Source: Gonocerus acuteangulatus
Lineage: Eukaryota; Arthropoda; Insecta; Hemiptera; Coreidae
Length of the DNA stretch: 64,000 nt
Direction: 5' to 3'
Assembly: GCA_946811695.1 (NCBI GenBank)
Contig: OX328123.1
Location: 149,967,229 to 150,031,228, forward strand
Position numbers and translations under genes: made by a program. Below, in pieces: positions 1 through 10,879 of this stretch. The number at the start of each line of letters is the position of its first letter. Position 1 is the first letter of the stretch. The notes under the pieces are model-generated. The model did not search any database. It saw only the letters and a list, made by a program, of their open reading frames with translations, and was not told where the DNA came from.

Positions 1-85
1 ATTTTTCATTCAAGAGTCCGTTGGGAAAATTCCCTGCTGCACCATAGATGTCAGAGCTGATTGCCTAGAAATCGGTGCCCTGTAA
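1..85 (+). repeat. SINE-1, 3' part only
   Basis: The first bases align with the 3' half of the tRNA-derived SINE seen complete at 24988-25196: a short body, the block resembling 'GCGCTAATGACC', then a degraded 'GATGCGCCGTAAAAAA' end. The window border cuts off its 5' half. A family A transposon was inserted directly in its A-rich tail. Confidence 0.7.
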
Positions 86-1225
<1,140 letters not shown>

Positions 1226-1272
1226 ACAAAAAAAACAAAGCAAAATGTACGTGTAAGAGTCATAATTTCCTC

Positions 1273-1310
1273 TTAGCACTTTCCGAAGGATGAAGCTATT
1301 AAGGTTGTAG
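1273..1310 (+). mobile_element. Family A 5' end fragment
   Basis: TTAGCACTTTCC followed by GAAGGATGAAGC and 'AGGTTGTAGC' is a decayed copy of the family A 5' terminus, facing the opposite way to copy 1 and lying 48 bases beyond it. Only the end is present. Confidence 0.5.
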
Positions 1311-1317
1311 CGGTCAG

Positions 1318-1436
1318 ATCATACTACTGACCACACTTTCTCCCTGGTTTGCCTTATGACCAAGAAAACACATCTCTACAGAATCTGTCCCTCTGGGCAC
1401 TCGTGGCCTTATATGAGGCTGATTACATATATAAAT
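1318..1436 (+). repeat. Repeat module K, copy 1
   Basis: About 100 bp shared with 19949-20051 and 57965-58068. Common features are 'CACACTTTCTCCCT', 'GCCTTATGACCAAGAA', 'CTCTACAGAATCTG', 'CCTCTGGGCACTCGTGGCC' and a final GGCTGATT. This copy is the most diverged. It could be the conserved domain of a SINE or MITE. I do not recognise the family. Confidence 0.55.
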
Positions 1437-2185
1437 TTTAACAAGGGTCATTTAGGTACATAACTTATAAAAAATTTCACCAAAGATTTAAAGTAACTTT
1501 AAGTAAAACACATACAGCATCTGAATGATATGCCAAAATTATAATCTTGTCCAGATTAAAATTATTTGATCGCTTTAGGAAACTGTTGGATGGCATTAAA
1601 TTGATATTTAATAAGCAACCCTTTTAAAATAATCTGACCCAGTTTTTTTTTTGTCACGTAATATTACATTCGAATTCCTTACATCATGGCATGAAAGAAA
1701 TGCCGCTCGTTGGTTAAGAGAAATAAAAAAAAAAAAGAAGAAAAATTACAGCATTTGGTTAATGACAGTTTTTTTTTTTTTAAGGCTTCAAGGACTTTTA
1801 AAAGGATTGTGAAATTTTTCTTTTCAAATTACACGAATGCTGTAAGTTGTTAGGGTGCATTTATATCTGAGACTTCTCGCACGATATATGTCAGATGTTG
1901 GATAGAAATTGTCTTGTAAGTTTACATACTGACAGAAACAGCTAGAGGAAACCCGCTTATGACATAATTCGGAGGTGGAGCAGCCGCTGGGTTAATTGTA
2001 CAAGTTTCTGATATACCAAGCATTCAAATATATATACAGATATATCAGTTGTTTGCGGACCTGCATCCTTAAATATGGTTTTATTTTGAGGAAATTTAGA
2101 ATTGTTTAGAAATGACGATAAGTTCCTCAGCCAACACAATCCGTCCATCTTATCACAGGTTTTCAAGCTTGCAGACAAAAATATA
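1437..2185. other. Unassigned AT-rich DNA
   Basis: No convincing gene or element. Short frames at 1957-2178 (minus) show no recognisable motif. The stretch has several short A and T runs only. Confidence 0.5.
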
Positions 2186-2425
2186 GTCCCTACAATGTCA
2201 AACCAACGAATATGAAAATCGGAACAAACTAGAGAACGAACATATTCTATTCATTGACGAAGTAATACATTGAAAAATGGTCTTATTCGAAACTTTATTT
2301 AAGGCAGTAGCGGCTATTCCAAAGGGGTTAGATTTGTGACAAGCCGTATCGTCCACAATCCAAGAGCAAAGTCTCGAATCTGAATAACGAGATTTTGCAT
2401 ATTCGATATTTGACATGGCAGGGAC
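2186..2425. mobile_element. MITE H, copy 1
   Basis: A 240-bp unit with inverted ends: GTCCCTACAATGTCAAA on the left and the complement of GTCCCTGCCATGTCAAA on the right, both followed by a CGAATATG block. A second copy lies at 21618-21867. It has no coding capacity. The target duplication is not clear, so the superfamily is open. Confidence 0.65.
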
Positions 2426-2547
2426 GATATATTTCATAGGTTTTATGGCGCGGAATAACGAATAAAATCGTCTTAAATCTGATATCTGACACCAGTTGAT
2501 GCTTAAGAAGTTTATAAATGAATATGTAATAACATACATGAGCAGTA

Positions 2548-3107
2548 TCTATATATATAAAAATCACGTGTCTGTCTGTTTTTCTCTTTGTTTGTTCCTT
2601 ATACAAATCCACATCGTTTGACCGATTTGGACCAAACTTGGCAGACAGGTAGGTCTTGATACGGGAAATCTCCTAGGCTAAGTCAAAAAAATCTACCAGC
2701 TGTTTGTCTGTATGTTTGTGCCTTATACAAATCCGCACCGTTCGTCCGATTTTGAATAAACTCGATACCGTCTCCACACCGTTCGTCCGATTTTGACTAA
2801 ACTCGGTACACATGTAGATCTTAATCTGGGGAGTGTCTTAGGCTAAGTCAAAAACGTCTTATAACTGTCTGTTTGTATGTTCGTCCCTTATACAAATCCA
2901 CACCGTTCGTCCGATTTCGACTAAACTCAGTACACATGTAGATCTTAATCTGCGGAGTGTCGTAGGCTGTCAAAAACGTCTTATAACTGTCTGTCTGTAT
3001 GTTTGTTCCCTATAAAATCAAAACCGTTCTATATGTTTTGATTAAACTGGGCACACAGGATGGTCTTGATCAGGGGATTGTCATAGGCCAAGTCAAAAAC
3101 GGCTACC

Positions 3108-3181
<74 letters not shown>

Positions 3182-3307
3182 AAATCCACTCCGTTAGACC
3201 GATTTTGTGTTATTAGATTTTAATAATACTCTTTTGGTTTCTAAGTTTTTGGGGGCTCTTCTATATGCAGAAAGTAGGTGTAGCATGGCACGCCGGGTAA
3301 CATCTAG
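2548..3307 (+). mobile_element. Non-autonomous Helitron F, copy 1
   Basis: Starts TCTATATATATAAAAATCAC after an A and ends GGGTAACATCTAG before a T. This is the canonical Helitron pattern (5' TC, 3' CTAG, insertion between A and T, no target duplication). The body holds several ~120-bp tandem monomers with the motifs 'TGTCTGTCTGTATGTTTGTTCC', 'CACCGTTCGTCCGATTTTGA' and 'AAACTCGGTACACATGTAG' and a long T-run. No Rep/helicase is present. The same termini recur at 28250-28846. Confidence 0.85.
3110..3177 (+). repeat. Poly-T tract inside Helitron F
   Basis: An uninterrupted run of 68 T residues inside the Helitron body. It could be an inserted poly-A tail read on the other strand, or slippage. 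Length in an assembly is unreliable. Confidence 0.95.
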
Positions 3308-3486
3308 TATTTTCATAAATATCATAAAAACAATTCATAAATAGTGGTAAGTAACCAAACAAAAGCCTACAAAATGTTCTAAAAAAACGTTTTTAAAGGA
3401 ATTTTCGATGGGACGATCTCATAGGTTTCGCAACTATGGAGTTTTATTTGTTGAGTTTTTCCCCCTCAATTCGGTGATAGTTGTTG

Positions 3487-3607
3487 TTTTAGCACTTTCC
3501 TCCGAAGGAGGTTGCACTCATGACGGAATTTTTGAAAAATTTCTTCAAATCTTTATCGATCCTACCTAGTAGACACCGAAAATGACCCCCGTTAAAATTT
3601 ATATATA

Positions 3608-3665
<58 letters not shown>

Positions 3666-4579
3666 TGTTAACACGATATCGGCCAGAGTTTTTGTTTTTT
3701 CGTCACGAAACTTGATATATAGCATTCAATTAGCAAACGATTGAACGAGTTCGTTAACCACCAAAATCGGTCCACCGGAAGGGGGGGTTTACCCCGAACC
3801 CAAAACACTAATTTGACCATGTCAGCCTTAATATTTGTTATATTTCAACGAAACTTGGTATTCGTAGTGGTAATATAGAGAGAAAAGTAAGATATAAAAA
3901 TGAACTAAATCGGTTCATAAGGAGGGGGGGGGGGTTTACTCCGGACCCGAAATACCAATTCGCCACTACCAGCCGTGATGTTTGGTATATTTCGACGAAA
4001 CTAGGTATTCGTAGTGGTAATCTACAGCTAAATATGTGTTGTAAAAATAATCTAAATCGGTTCATTAGGAGGGGGGGGGGGTTTATCCGGACCCAAATTA
4101 CTAATATACTCATAACGGTCGTAATTTCTGCTGTATTGTAACGAAACGCGGTATACGTCGTGGGTAACTAATGAGAAAGAAGTGTTGTAAAAATGAGCTG
4201 AATCGGTCAATCGGAAAGGGGGGTTTACTTTGTAATATATTTCAATAGAAAAGCCCGCCAGACGTAGGTTCACAAAGCCGCCGCAAGGAGCGCTTTCTAC
4301 CACTAGAGAGACTGTATCCTGTTCCTGCGTCAGACCAAAATACGATAATATGAGGTGTTTTGTATTTATTACGTAGTGTAGTAGGTACCATGTGTAAACA
4401 TAACTCTGGAAGCAAATTAATAATTGATCAGTTACTCATTACAAAATTAAAAGAGAACTATTCATGTTTTCATTTTATTTATGTAGGATATTTTAAGCAA
4501 ATTGTTCTGGAAAGCAGTCTACACTACCCAAATTCTGAGGAAAGTGCTTAGTTATGCAGCTCCTGCGTGACGGACTTTT
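3487..4579 (+). mobile_element. Helentron-like element, family A, copy 2
   Basis: Starts TTTTAGCACTTTCCTCCG, with a partly deleted 5' hairpin, then (TA)n at 3601-3662, the conserved block 'GTTCGTTAACCACCAAAATC', four diverged ~130-bp tandem units with G-runs, and the 3' end GTGCTTAGTTATGCAGCTCC, TGCGTGACGGACTTTT. It is the inverse of copy 1, so 86-1225 and 3487-4579 form a 1.1-kb inverted repeat about 2.3 kb apart. The 3' hairpin is GCAG-CTC-CTGC. Confidence 0.7.
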
Positions 4580-4714
4580 TGTAATTTATTTTAACCGAAA
4601 AAGAATATTTGTAAAATGGGATTTCTTTGTTTGTAATAGAGTTTAATGTCACATGTTTCTTAGCAAATTGGTGCCTAAAATCTCATTTAAAGGCCACATA
4701 CAAGATTTAAGTGG

Positions 4715-4890
4715 AGTTGGTGTTCATTTATGTATTCGTTTGTTCAGTTCCGGAACATTGGTGATGGTGGGTTCGATTCCCACCTCCGGCAGGAATTTTC
4801 TCATCTCACGGCTCGCTGGTAAAATTCCTCACTGCGCCCTGGATGTCGGCGCTAATGACCTAGATGTAGATGCGCCGTAAAAAAAGAAAA
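4715..4890 (+). repeat. SINE-1, copy b
   Basis: tRNA-like B box GGTTCGATTCC at about 4771, followed by the family body (CTCCGGCAGGAATTTTCTC, GCTCGCTGGTAAAATTCC, GGCGCTAATGACC) and the end GATGCGCCGTAAAAAAAG with an A-rich tail. The A-box half is more decayed than in the copy at 24988. RNA polymerase III would have driven the parent copy. Confidence 0.8.
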
Positions 4891-5637
4891 AAAAATGATT
4901 TGTCCTCTTAAAATAAGACTCTAATATATTAAACCCTAAAATACTCAAAATCGGTATCATTGAGATTTTATTCAAGCCAGACAATTTTATTCAAGGTCTA
5001 TGTTCGCAACTAAAAAAAGTTTATTCAGATTTTTAGCGAAGATGTAAGTTTTATGATAAAAATATTCCAGACACAAATTTTAGATCATGCAATTATCTAA
5101 AAATAATTGTCCTTACACTTTTTTTCATTACATAAATCATTTCTGAGAAAATGCGATTCCGAAATTTACTTTAGCTTGTCTAGGTAAAACTGCCTCTGTT
5201 CTACCTGATCCTATTTCTAAGGTCCCAAAGACAATTACCGTTACAGCTATAAAACCGGCGATGTTGGGGCGTCCACCATTTCTAAAGAGACGGGTCTGAC
5301 ATTTGATAATATGAAACTTGTGTAATTTCCACTTCAGTGTAACTTGGCTAATCTCGGTTTCCTTTGCCTTGACGCCTTGAAATATATATAAAAAAAAAAA
5401 AAGAAACTTATTTCCGTTAAGTATTTCATTAAATAATTTTGTTACGAAGATTATTATGTGTAGCTGTTATTGGTTGTGCTTATCTATAAACTTAATAATT
5501 AATTTTACACCATGATGCGGGTAATCGAATTAAATATTTTTCTATGCTTTATAATCCGCTTTCGTTATTTAAGGGATTACCTCCGCAGTTTAAAAAGGGT
5601 TTACTTGCCGCAATAATGAACTGACGCTCTCGATATA
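4891..5637. other. Unassigned AT-rich DNA
   Basis: I see no gene, no terminal repeats and no recognisable coding relic. The stretch around 5180-5290 is less AT-rich, but no frame stays open with a known motif. Confidence 0.45.
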
Positions 5638-5653
5638 TCTATCTATCTATCTA

Positions 5654-5711
<58 letters not shown>
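5638..5711 (+). repeat. (ATCT)n(TA)n microsatellite
   Basis: Four or five ATCT units pass into about 30 TA units, ending nine bases before the TA insertion site of the Tigger MITE. Confidence 0.95.
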
Positions 5712-5718
<7 letters not shown>

Positions 5719-5721
5719 ATA

Positions 5722-6296
5722 CAGTAGAACTTGGATAATTCGAACCCCTAGGGACCGAAAAAAAGTTCGAATTATCCAAAATTCGATTTACAAAAGTTTT
5801 TTTAAAAAAGGGCTAAAAAATGGAACTTCATATTTTTACATTTTTTAACTAAATAAGCTATACATACATTTTTTAACTGCATAGAAATGAAGATCGGAGG
5901 GGTGATGGGAGCGAATTTTAGGATAAAACGACAGGATGGAACTATAACAACCCCTGGAAGGGAGGAAGCCGCGACCCACCACTTTGTAGAACTCCTAGAA
6001 TCGAAGAACCTGACTATGAGACCACCGCGCTTCTTGTCCCGGAACCCCTACATCTGTGTCTTACTATCCTTCTTACCCCAGGCGAGAATATTTAAAAAAG
6101 ATTTAAGATCAACCGCTCTCTTTCCACTTCCCATTGGAGGTGCAGGCTAGTGAAAAATTCGAATCATCCAAAATTTTATTCGAATTAACCACGATTTTTT
6201 TACATTGTTTTTACCCTAAATTCTAGGGACCGAGAGAAATATTCGAATTAAAAACGATTTCGAATTATGGAAGTTCGAATTATCTATGTTCCACTG
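5722..6296 (-). mobile_element. Tigger/pogo-type MITE, copy 1
   Basis: Terminal CAGTAGAACTTGGATAATTC on the left and the inverted CAGTGGAACATAGATAATTC on the right, flanked by TA on the left and TG (decayed TA) on the right. TA target duplication plus a CAGTRGAAC terminus with ATAATTCGAA repeats is characteristic of the pogo/Tigger branch of Tc1-mariner. The interior is the reverse complement of part of the longer copy at 51183-52089 but lacks the transposase start. Confidence 0.8.
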
Positions 6297-6297
6297 T

Positions 6298-6360
<63 letters not shown>
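6297..6360 (+). repeat. (TA)n microsatellite
   Basis: TA units directly abutting the right end of the Tigger MITE, ending in GTATGTATGTA. Confidence 0.9.
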
Positions 6361-6365
<5 letters not shown>

Positions 6366-6762
6366 ACGTATATCATGTGTGAATGATGCTGGAAAAATGT
6401 TAAAGTGTATATTGCATATTGAAAAACGGCGCTAAGCGAGTAAATTAGTCTGAATAATAATTATTATAAAAAATGTTATCTGGAAGCAGGAAAAGATTTT
6501 TAATTTCGATCATTTAAAAGTAAATGAATGGTTTATATATATGTATATAATTATTCTATATCAAAAAGGATTATGTTGCCTTTTTCAAAATATCTCACAA
6601 AATGATGCGCTCTAGTGCGCACCGAATATTTATGTTTATCTGAAAGCATTTTTGTATAAAAAAAAAGGAAAAATTGTAGGTTGTTCGTATATTTTTTTAA
6701 TAAATTGAAAAGGATTGAGAAATCGTGGTAGAAGAAGAAAATATATCGCAACTAATGGAATT

Positions 6763-7110
6763 AAAGAGATCATCCACATCATTAAAACTACAAATAAAGT
6801 TGTAAATAAAAAGAAACTGAACTACATCATCAGAAAAATGTTTAATTAATGAATAAAAGTATTTTTTAGCTTACTGTTACAATATTTTTCTTAGAATTAA
6901 TTTGAAACACATAGAATATCGATTATCGATCAGCTGAATTTTTCGGCCATATTGGATTCATTCAGCCTATGGCCAATCTTGTGACGTACATAACTGATTG
7001 AAGGCTCTTATCTCATAGTTGAGGCTGTTAGAAGTTCTAATAATCAGATATAATCTTGAAGAGGCGCCAAAAAAGTGCGAAACACATATTTGAAGGGCGA
7101 ATTGTTGTGC
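6763..7110 (+). mobile_element. Penelope-like element, decayed 3' end
   Basis: The frame 6763-6849 reads KEIIHIIKTTNKVVNKKK and stops shortly after. It matches the better copy at 53161-53268, which reads like the C-terminal end of Penelope-like proteins. Downstream, 'GATCAGCTGA', 'CATATTGGATTCATTCAG' and the ribozyme-like block at 7066-7095 follow in the same order as at 53338-53505. 5' truncated, no reverse transcriptase remains. An older, more decayed copy than the one at 53 kb. Confidence 0.6.
7066..7098 (+). ncRNA. Decayed hammerhead-like motif
   Basis: TTGAAGA, then stem II GGCGC with GTGC around an A-rich loop, then GAAAC. Compared with the consensus core CTGANGA it has T for the invariant first C, and its stem I arms do not pair. 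It is the counterpart of the intact motif at 53462-53505 and is presumably inactive. Confidence 0.5.
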
Positions 7111-7154
7111 TTATTTCACTAATTTCGAAATTTGAGTTAACGATAATTTAATTA

Positions 7155-7345
7155 TTAATAGTTGGAGTGTGTGTGAGCACTCTGTGTTTACGGTTGTGGG
7201 TTAAATTTTTAATGGGATTGGTGACTTCTCTTTTTAAAAGAAAAGTCATCAGCCCTAATCTGGTTAGAAAAGGGTGGGAACCTACAGATAACTCGTCCAG
7301 AAATATTATGTCAAATATAAATGGACAATAAAATTTAAGTAGATC
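7155..7345 (+). repeat. SINE-2, copy a (decayed)
   Basis: Aligns along its length with the complement of 27722-27930: a GAGCACTC block, GGTTGTGGGTT (eroded B box), 'AAAAGTCATCAGCCCTAAT', 'GAAAAGGGTGGGAACCTACA' and an ATAAATGGACAATAAAATTT end. The A box is lost. It directly precedes Helitron E, and the last part of it travels with that Helitron at 23335-23412. Confidence 0.65.
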
Positions 7346-7353
7346 AATGCCTA

Positions 7354-8174
7354 TCAACTATATATTTGTCAAATACCACTCACTCACTGACCTATCATCG
7401 CCCAGCCCAAAACACTTGACAGAAAATTTTGCATGGGCACTCCCTTTATAATGTAAACACTCGCTAAGAAAGGATTTTTTGATATTCAAATTTTTAAGTA
7501 TTTTTAGAGGTGTTTGAATTTTTAATTGGTTAGAGCAGGCAAGCCTAGGCAGCATGCGTTGCTATAACGATAACAGAACAGCTGTTACCGCAATGTATCT
7601 ATTTCATAGTATTATTTTTAATTGTGGGTAATTTCAACTATGATAGCAATCCTCGAATTAGTAGAAATAATCTGTCCCTCATAGAGTTTATGCTATGAGG
7701 GACAAAATCACCATTTTAATTGCGGTTCATTTCACTAGAGAGTTTTCGCTATACCTGGTGATGGTCCATCCGAGGTAATAATATCCCGAACCCTTGCATA
7801 GCCTCTTTACCCATCAACATCCCCAGTCATAACACCTCTTGGTAATGCTCGCAAATATAATGGGTGTTTCCAAATGACATCTGAGAAACATAATTTTTTA
7901 AATTTTAACGAACAATTATTATTGACAACGAATTCTAACCTGTACTAGTATGAAACCTGTTACTGGTAACCTATAGATAACGGGTTACAGGTCCGGAGAG
8001 CCCCAATGTCAAGAAACAGTATACTTTGATTACTTATCAATTGTTGTATAACATATAGTATGACGGGAACAGTTCTATAATAAACTGCACAAAATTACAA
8101 AGTAGCGTTTATTTTGATGATGGAACGCAATAAAATAACTTATCTACCATGAAGAAGCACGGGTATTCGGCTAG
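7354..8174 (+). mobile_element. Non-autonomous Helitron E, copy 1
   Basis: Begins TCAACTATATATTTGTC after A and ends GGGTATTCGGCTAG before T, fitting Helitron termini. The body has the block 'CACTCACTCACTGACC', 'ATCGCCCAGCCCAAAACACT' and 'TTGCATGGGCACTCCC' seen near the 5' end of many arthropod Helitrons, and an inner piece resembling the SINE-2 tail at about 7900-7990. It has no coding capacity. Copies: 22549-23334 (minus) and 39535-40297. Confidence 0.75.
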
Positions 8175-8200
8175 TTAATTAAAAAAGATTATTACTTTTA

Positions 8201-8237
8201 GCGCGGTTCCTCCCTCCCCCATAGGGAGGAACCCCGC
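8201..8237 (+). other. 5' terminal hairpin of family B
   Basis: GCGCGGTTCCTCCCT pairs with AGGGAGGAACCCCGC (15 bp, one mismatch) around the loop CCCCCAT. The same hairpin is kept in the copies at 19576, 30206, 35562 and 63496, so it is likely functional for the element. Confidence 0.85.
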
Positions 8238-8361
8238 TTATAAGGTTGATACAATGAAACAATCCGGAAGTGCCGACAAGAAAATTTCGCGTTTCAGAAC
8301 CCCTAGAGACCGAAAATAACGGTGGTTCAAATTTGTATATATATATATATATATATGTATA

Positions 8362-8418
<57 letters not shown>

Positions 8419-9261
8419 CTGTTCGCTCATTTTTGGCTTCCCTGATGGTCCGATTTTGATGAAATTTGGTACAAAAATCAGTCGTCCAATTTGAAAGGTC
8501 AAGTTCGTTAACCAGCAAAATCCGCCCACTGGAAGATGGCGTTTGGGGCGAAATTCGCGCAGAAAAAATCGTAACGCTTACGTTTTTGAGTTCATAAGCT
8601 TGTAAGTACTCTTTTTATAGGCTTCTTGGGCTAGGAAAACGAATGAAACCATTTTCAAGGCGATAGCTTTAACCGTTTTCGAGAAAATTGGAACAATAGT
8701 TTTTGAATACCGTTTTTGGTTTGGGTACTTAGAATCACGGGATTCAGTTGAAACATTATCTGCATGTTCTACTTTCATTAAAACTAATATGCTGAAAGTT
8801 ATGTTACGTTTGGAGTTAAGGAAGGGTTAGAATAAAATATTTTATGAACAGACATGAAAAGTTTTGGGAACTTTGTATACTTTCCTTAATATCTCGAAAA
8901 AGGTTGAGAATCTTGGGAAACGGAAGAATACCATTAGAAAGCTTACTAAATGCTCTACAAAAAAGGTTCTGATGAAAGTTTTGATTAGACGATGTCAATC
9001 GGAGAAATAAGTGCTTAAAACATTAAAGTAATTGATTTCGCTGATTCGAACTGTTCTTTTTGTCTGTTTTTATTCCTTGTTATTTTTTGACTGCTTATAG
9101 TTGGATAATGTATTTGATAATAAATGAGGTTAAGAAAAATAAGAAAAACAATTTAATCTTAGAGATATGGATTTCCAAGATATAGTTTTTCAAATGCCTA
9201 GCGGGGTCCTTCCTAGGGCGGAAACCCATGCAGGTAAGATCGTAAATAAGACCTTTCTTGA

Positions 9262-9460
9262 AAGTAAAGATGGAACTGTCAACTTTGGTCCTCCTCTGCC
9301 TCCCGGCACTTTCATTGCTGACGAAGGCTACCAATGAGTAGCCAAAACGTCCTAAATATAGATTTTTTAACAAAAATCGTATTGAGGTTTCTTTAGCCGA
9401 ATCCCAACCACTCCATCTTTACTTATCACCCCGACGGCTAACTATCTAATCTTCATGTTT
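9262..9460 (+). mobile_element. Penelope-like tail D, copy 1, nested in family B
   Basis: This segment is absent from the sister element at 30202-31649, where the flanks 'GTAAATCAAGACC' and 'TGTGGACCCAAAGTAAT' are nearly continuous, so it is an insertion. It carries 'CTCCTCTGCCTCCCGGCAC', a hammerhead-like block at 9313-9357, and the downstream block 'AAAATCGTATTGAGG', 'GCCGAATCCCAACCACTCC'. The same module occurs at 37396, 39395, 40303, 41576 and 50863. Confidence 0.6.
9313..9357 (+). ncRNA. Hammerhead-like motif, tail D copy 1
   Basis: Core CTGACGA at 9318-9324, perfect stem II GGCTAC/GTAGCC, then AAAACGTC where GAAACGTC is expected, with a GTC cleavage triplet. The invariant G after stem II is A here, so this copy should be inactive. 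Stem I does not pair convincingly. Confidence 0.55.
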
Positions 9461-9570
9461 TCTATGTGGACCCAAAATAATAACAGCTTCTATTTTAATC
9501 ATTTTAAATGAGTCTAGATATAAGAACGGAACCGCGCAAAGATGATGCAGTTCCTGCGAGTCGGACTTTT

Positions 9571-9982
9571 TTATTTTTATGAATATCTGCTGTATTGGAT
9601 AACCTCCCTGAGGCGCGCATTCCTGCACAGCCTTTGCGCAAACTCGAGGCATGGTAAAGGTCTTGTTTGGCAGGAATCATTACGAAGCCTCTCTCTTCTA
9701 GGTTACAAAGGACGAAGGTTATGACGTAATCGAACTATCTCCGGATAATCGGCTCTAGATATAACTAGGCTAATCCAGGCTGGATTAAAACCGAAGGTGT
9801 AAAGAATTCGATCTGTGTTTCACAACAAGGCGTTCTTACTTAACCACCTTTACTCACGGCGTATTAGTTCAAAGCAAGGAATCGTGGGGAGATGTGTGCT
9901 GAATGCCTTTCAGGATGTGTTGGAGAAACAATTACAACTGTAGGTTGCTGATAATAATTTTGGAAGTATATGTGCGTCCGTT
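9571..9982. other. Unassigned DNA of mixed composition
   Basis: Clearly less AT-rich than its surroundings, with no frame I can recognise. It may be the old 5' region of the mariner element that follows or a remnant of another repeat. Confidence 0.4.
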
Positions 9983-10418
9983 CGGTAATACATATGACTG
10001 TATTTTAATACGTAGTAAGGTCCATAAGTTTCCGGCCTGTCCTGCTTCCCCTCCTTCAAACGTGCCGGGGCCTGCACGCCTATGCAGGTCCATGCCTGCT
10101 CACTCCATACCCGTCGCCCGCACTGCCTCAGTCTTGTTAGTCAGTGTCCAGCCTTGAAGGAAACTCCCCATTTTTACAATGTTCAAACTCGAGTACCGTG
10201 CGGTAATACATATGACTGTATTTTAATACGTAGTAAGGTCCATAAGTTTCCGGCCTGTCCTGCTTCCCCTCCTTCAAACGTGCCGGGACCTGCACGCCTA
10301 TGCAGGTCCATGCCTGCTCACTCCATACCCGTCGCCCGCACTTCCTCAGTCTTGTTAGTCAGTGTCCAGCCTTGAAGGAAACTCCCCATTTTTACAATGT
10401 TCAAACTCGAGTACCGTG
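9983..10418 (+). repeat. 218-bp tandem duplication upstream of mariner
   Basis: Two copies (9983-10200 and 10201-10418), differing at only a few bases, start CGGTAATACATATGACTG and end in GTTCAAACTCGAGTACCGTG. The second copy runs into the mariner reading frame, so the start codon region of the transposase is itself duplicated. Near-identity suggests a recent event. Confidence 0.95.
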
Positions 10419-10830
10419 CGGTAATTGAATTCTTTTGTAAAGAGGGTCTTACTCCTGCGCAAATTAAAGAGCGCTTGGATTGTGTATACGGGCAGTCCTC
10501 CCCCTCGTATTCCACAGTGAAAGAATGGGCAACATTTTTTAAGTTAGTGAGAGAAAGTCTAGAAGATGACCCACGTCCCGGTCGCCCATTGGAAGCTGTC
10601 ACTTCTGAAACAATCCAACTTGTGGAATCTGAATTGCTGTCTGACCGGCGACTAAAACCCAAGGAAATAGCAGCGAGGTTAGGGCTTTCAAAAACAAGTG
10701 TTTTGAGGATCATCAAAGAACATTTGCATATGAAAAAGGTAAGTGCAAGATGGGTTCAATAAATTCTTTCAGCTGCTCAAAAACAGGAACGAGTTCACTG
10801 CTGCAATGAATTTTTACGCGAGTACGTATA
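10397..10830 (+). pseudogene. mariner-type transposase, N-terminal relic
   Basis: The frame from 10397 encodes 121 residues with two helix-turn-helix regions: an N-terminal one (EYRAVIEFFCKEGLTPAQIK ...) and a second near 'KEIAARLGLSKTSVLRIIKE', joined by a GRP-type linker (DDPRPGRPLEA). This is the paired DNA-binding domain of mariner transposases. It ends at a stop where the family has WVPR+L. The frame then continues as AAQKQERVHCCNEFLREY to about 10830 and homology is lost, so the DD(34)D catalytic domain is missing. No terminal inverted repeats were found. Non-functional. Confidence 0.85.
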
Positions 10831-10879
10831 ACAAATTGATAGTATTCAAAATCTAAATTATATAGAGATTGGACAGACT

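Larger units (their letters stand above)
8196..9570 (+). mobile_element. Helentron-like element, family B, copy 1
   Basis: Starts TTTTAGCGCGGTTCCTCCC, with a strong 5' hairpin at 8201-8237, then 'GGTTGATACAATGAAACAATC', 'CTAGAGACCGAAAATAACGG', (TA)n at 8335-8414 and the block 'GTTCGTTAACCAGCAAAATC' also present in family A. The 3' end carries the inverted GGAACCGCGC, then GATGATGCAGTTCCTGC (hairpin GCAG-TTC-CTGC) and GAGTCGGACTTTT. A Penelope-like tail with a ribozyme motif is nested at 9262-9460. It is non-coding. Confidence 0.7.

Noticed and set aside
3489..4303. Open frames in family A (for example 91 codons at 3838-4113)
   Set aside because: They follow the ~130-bp tandem units and G-runs, shift between copies, and contain poly-Pro or poly-Tyr/Ile from simple repeats.
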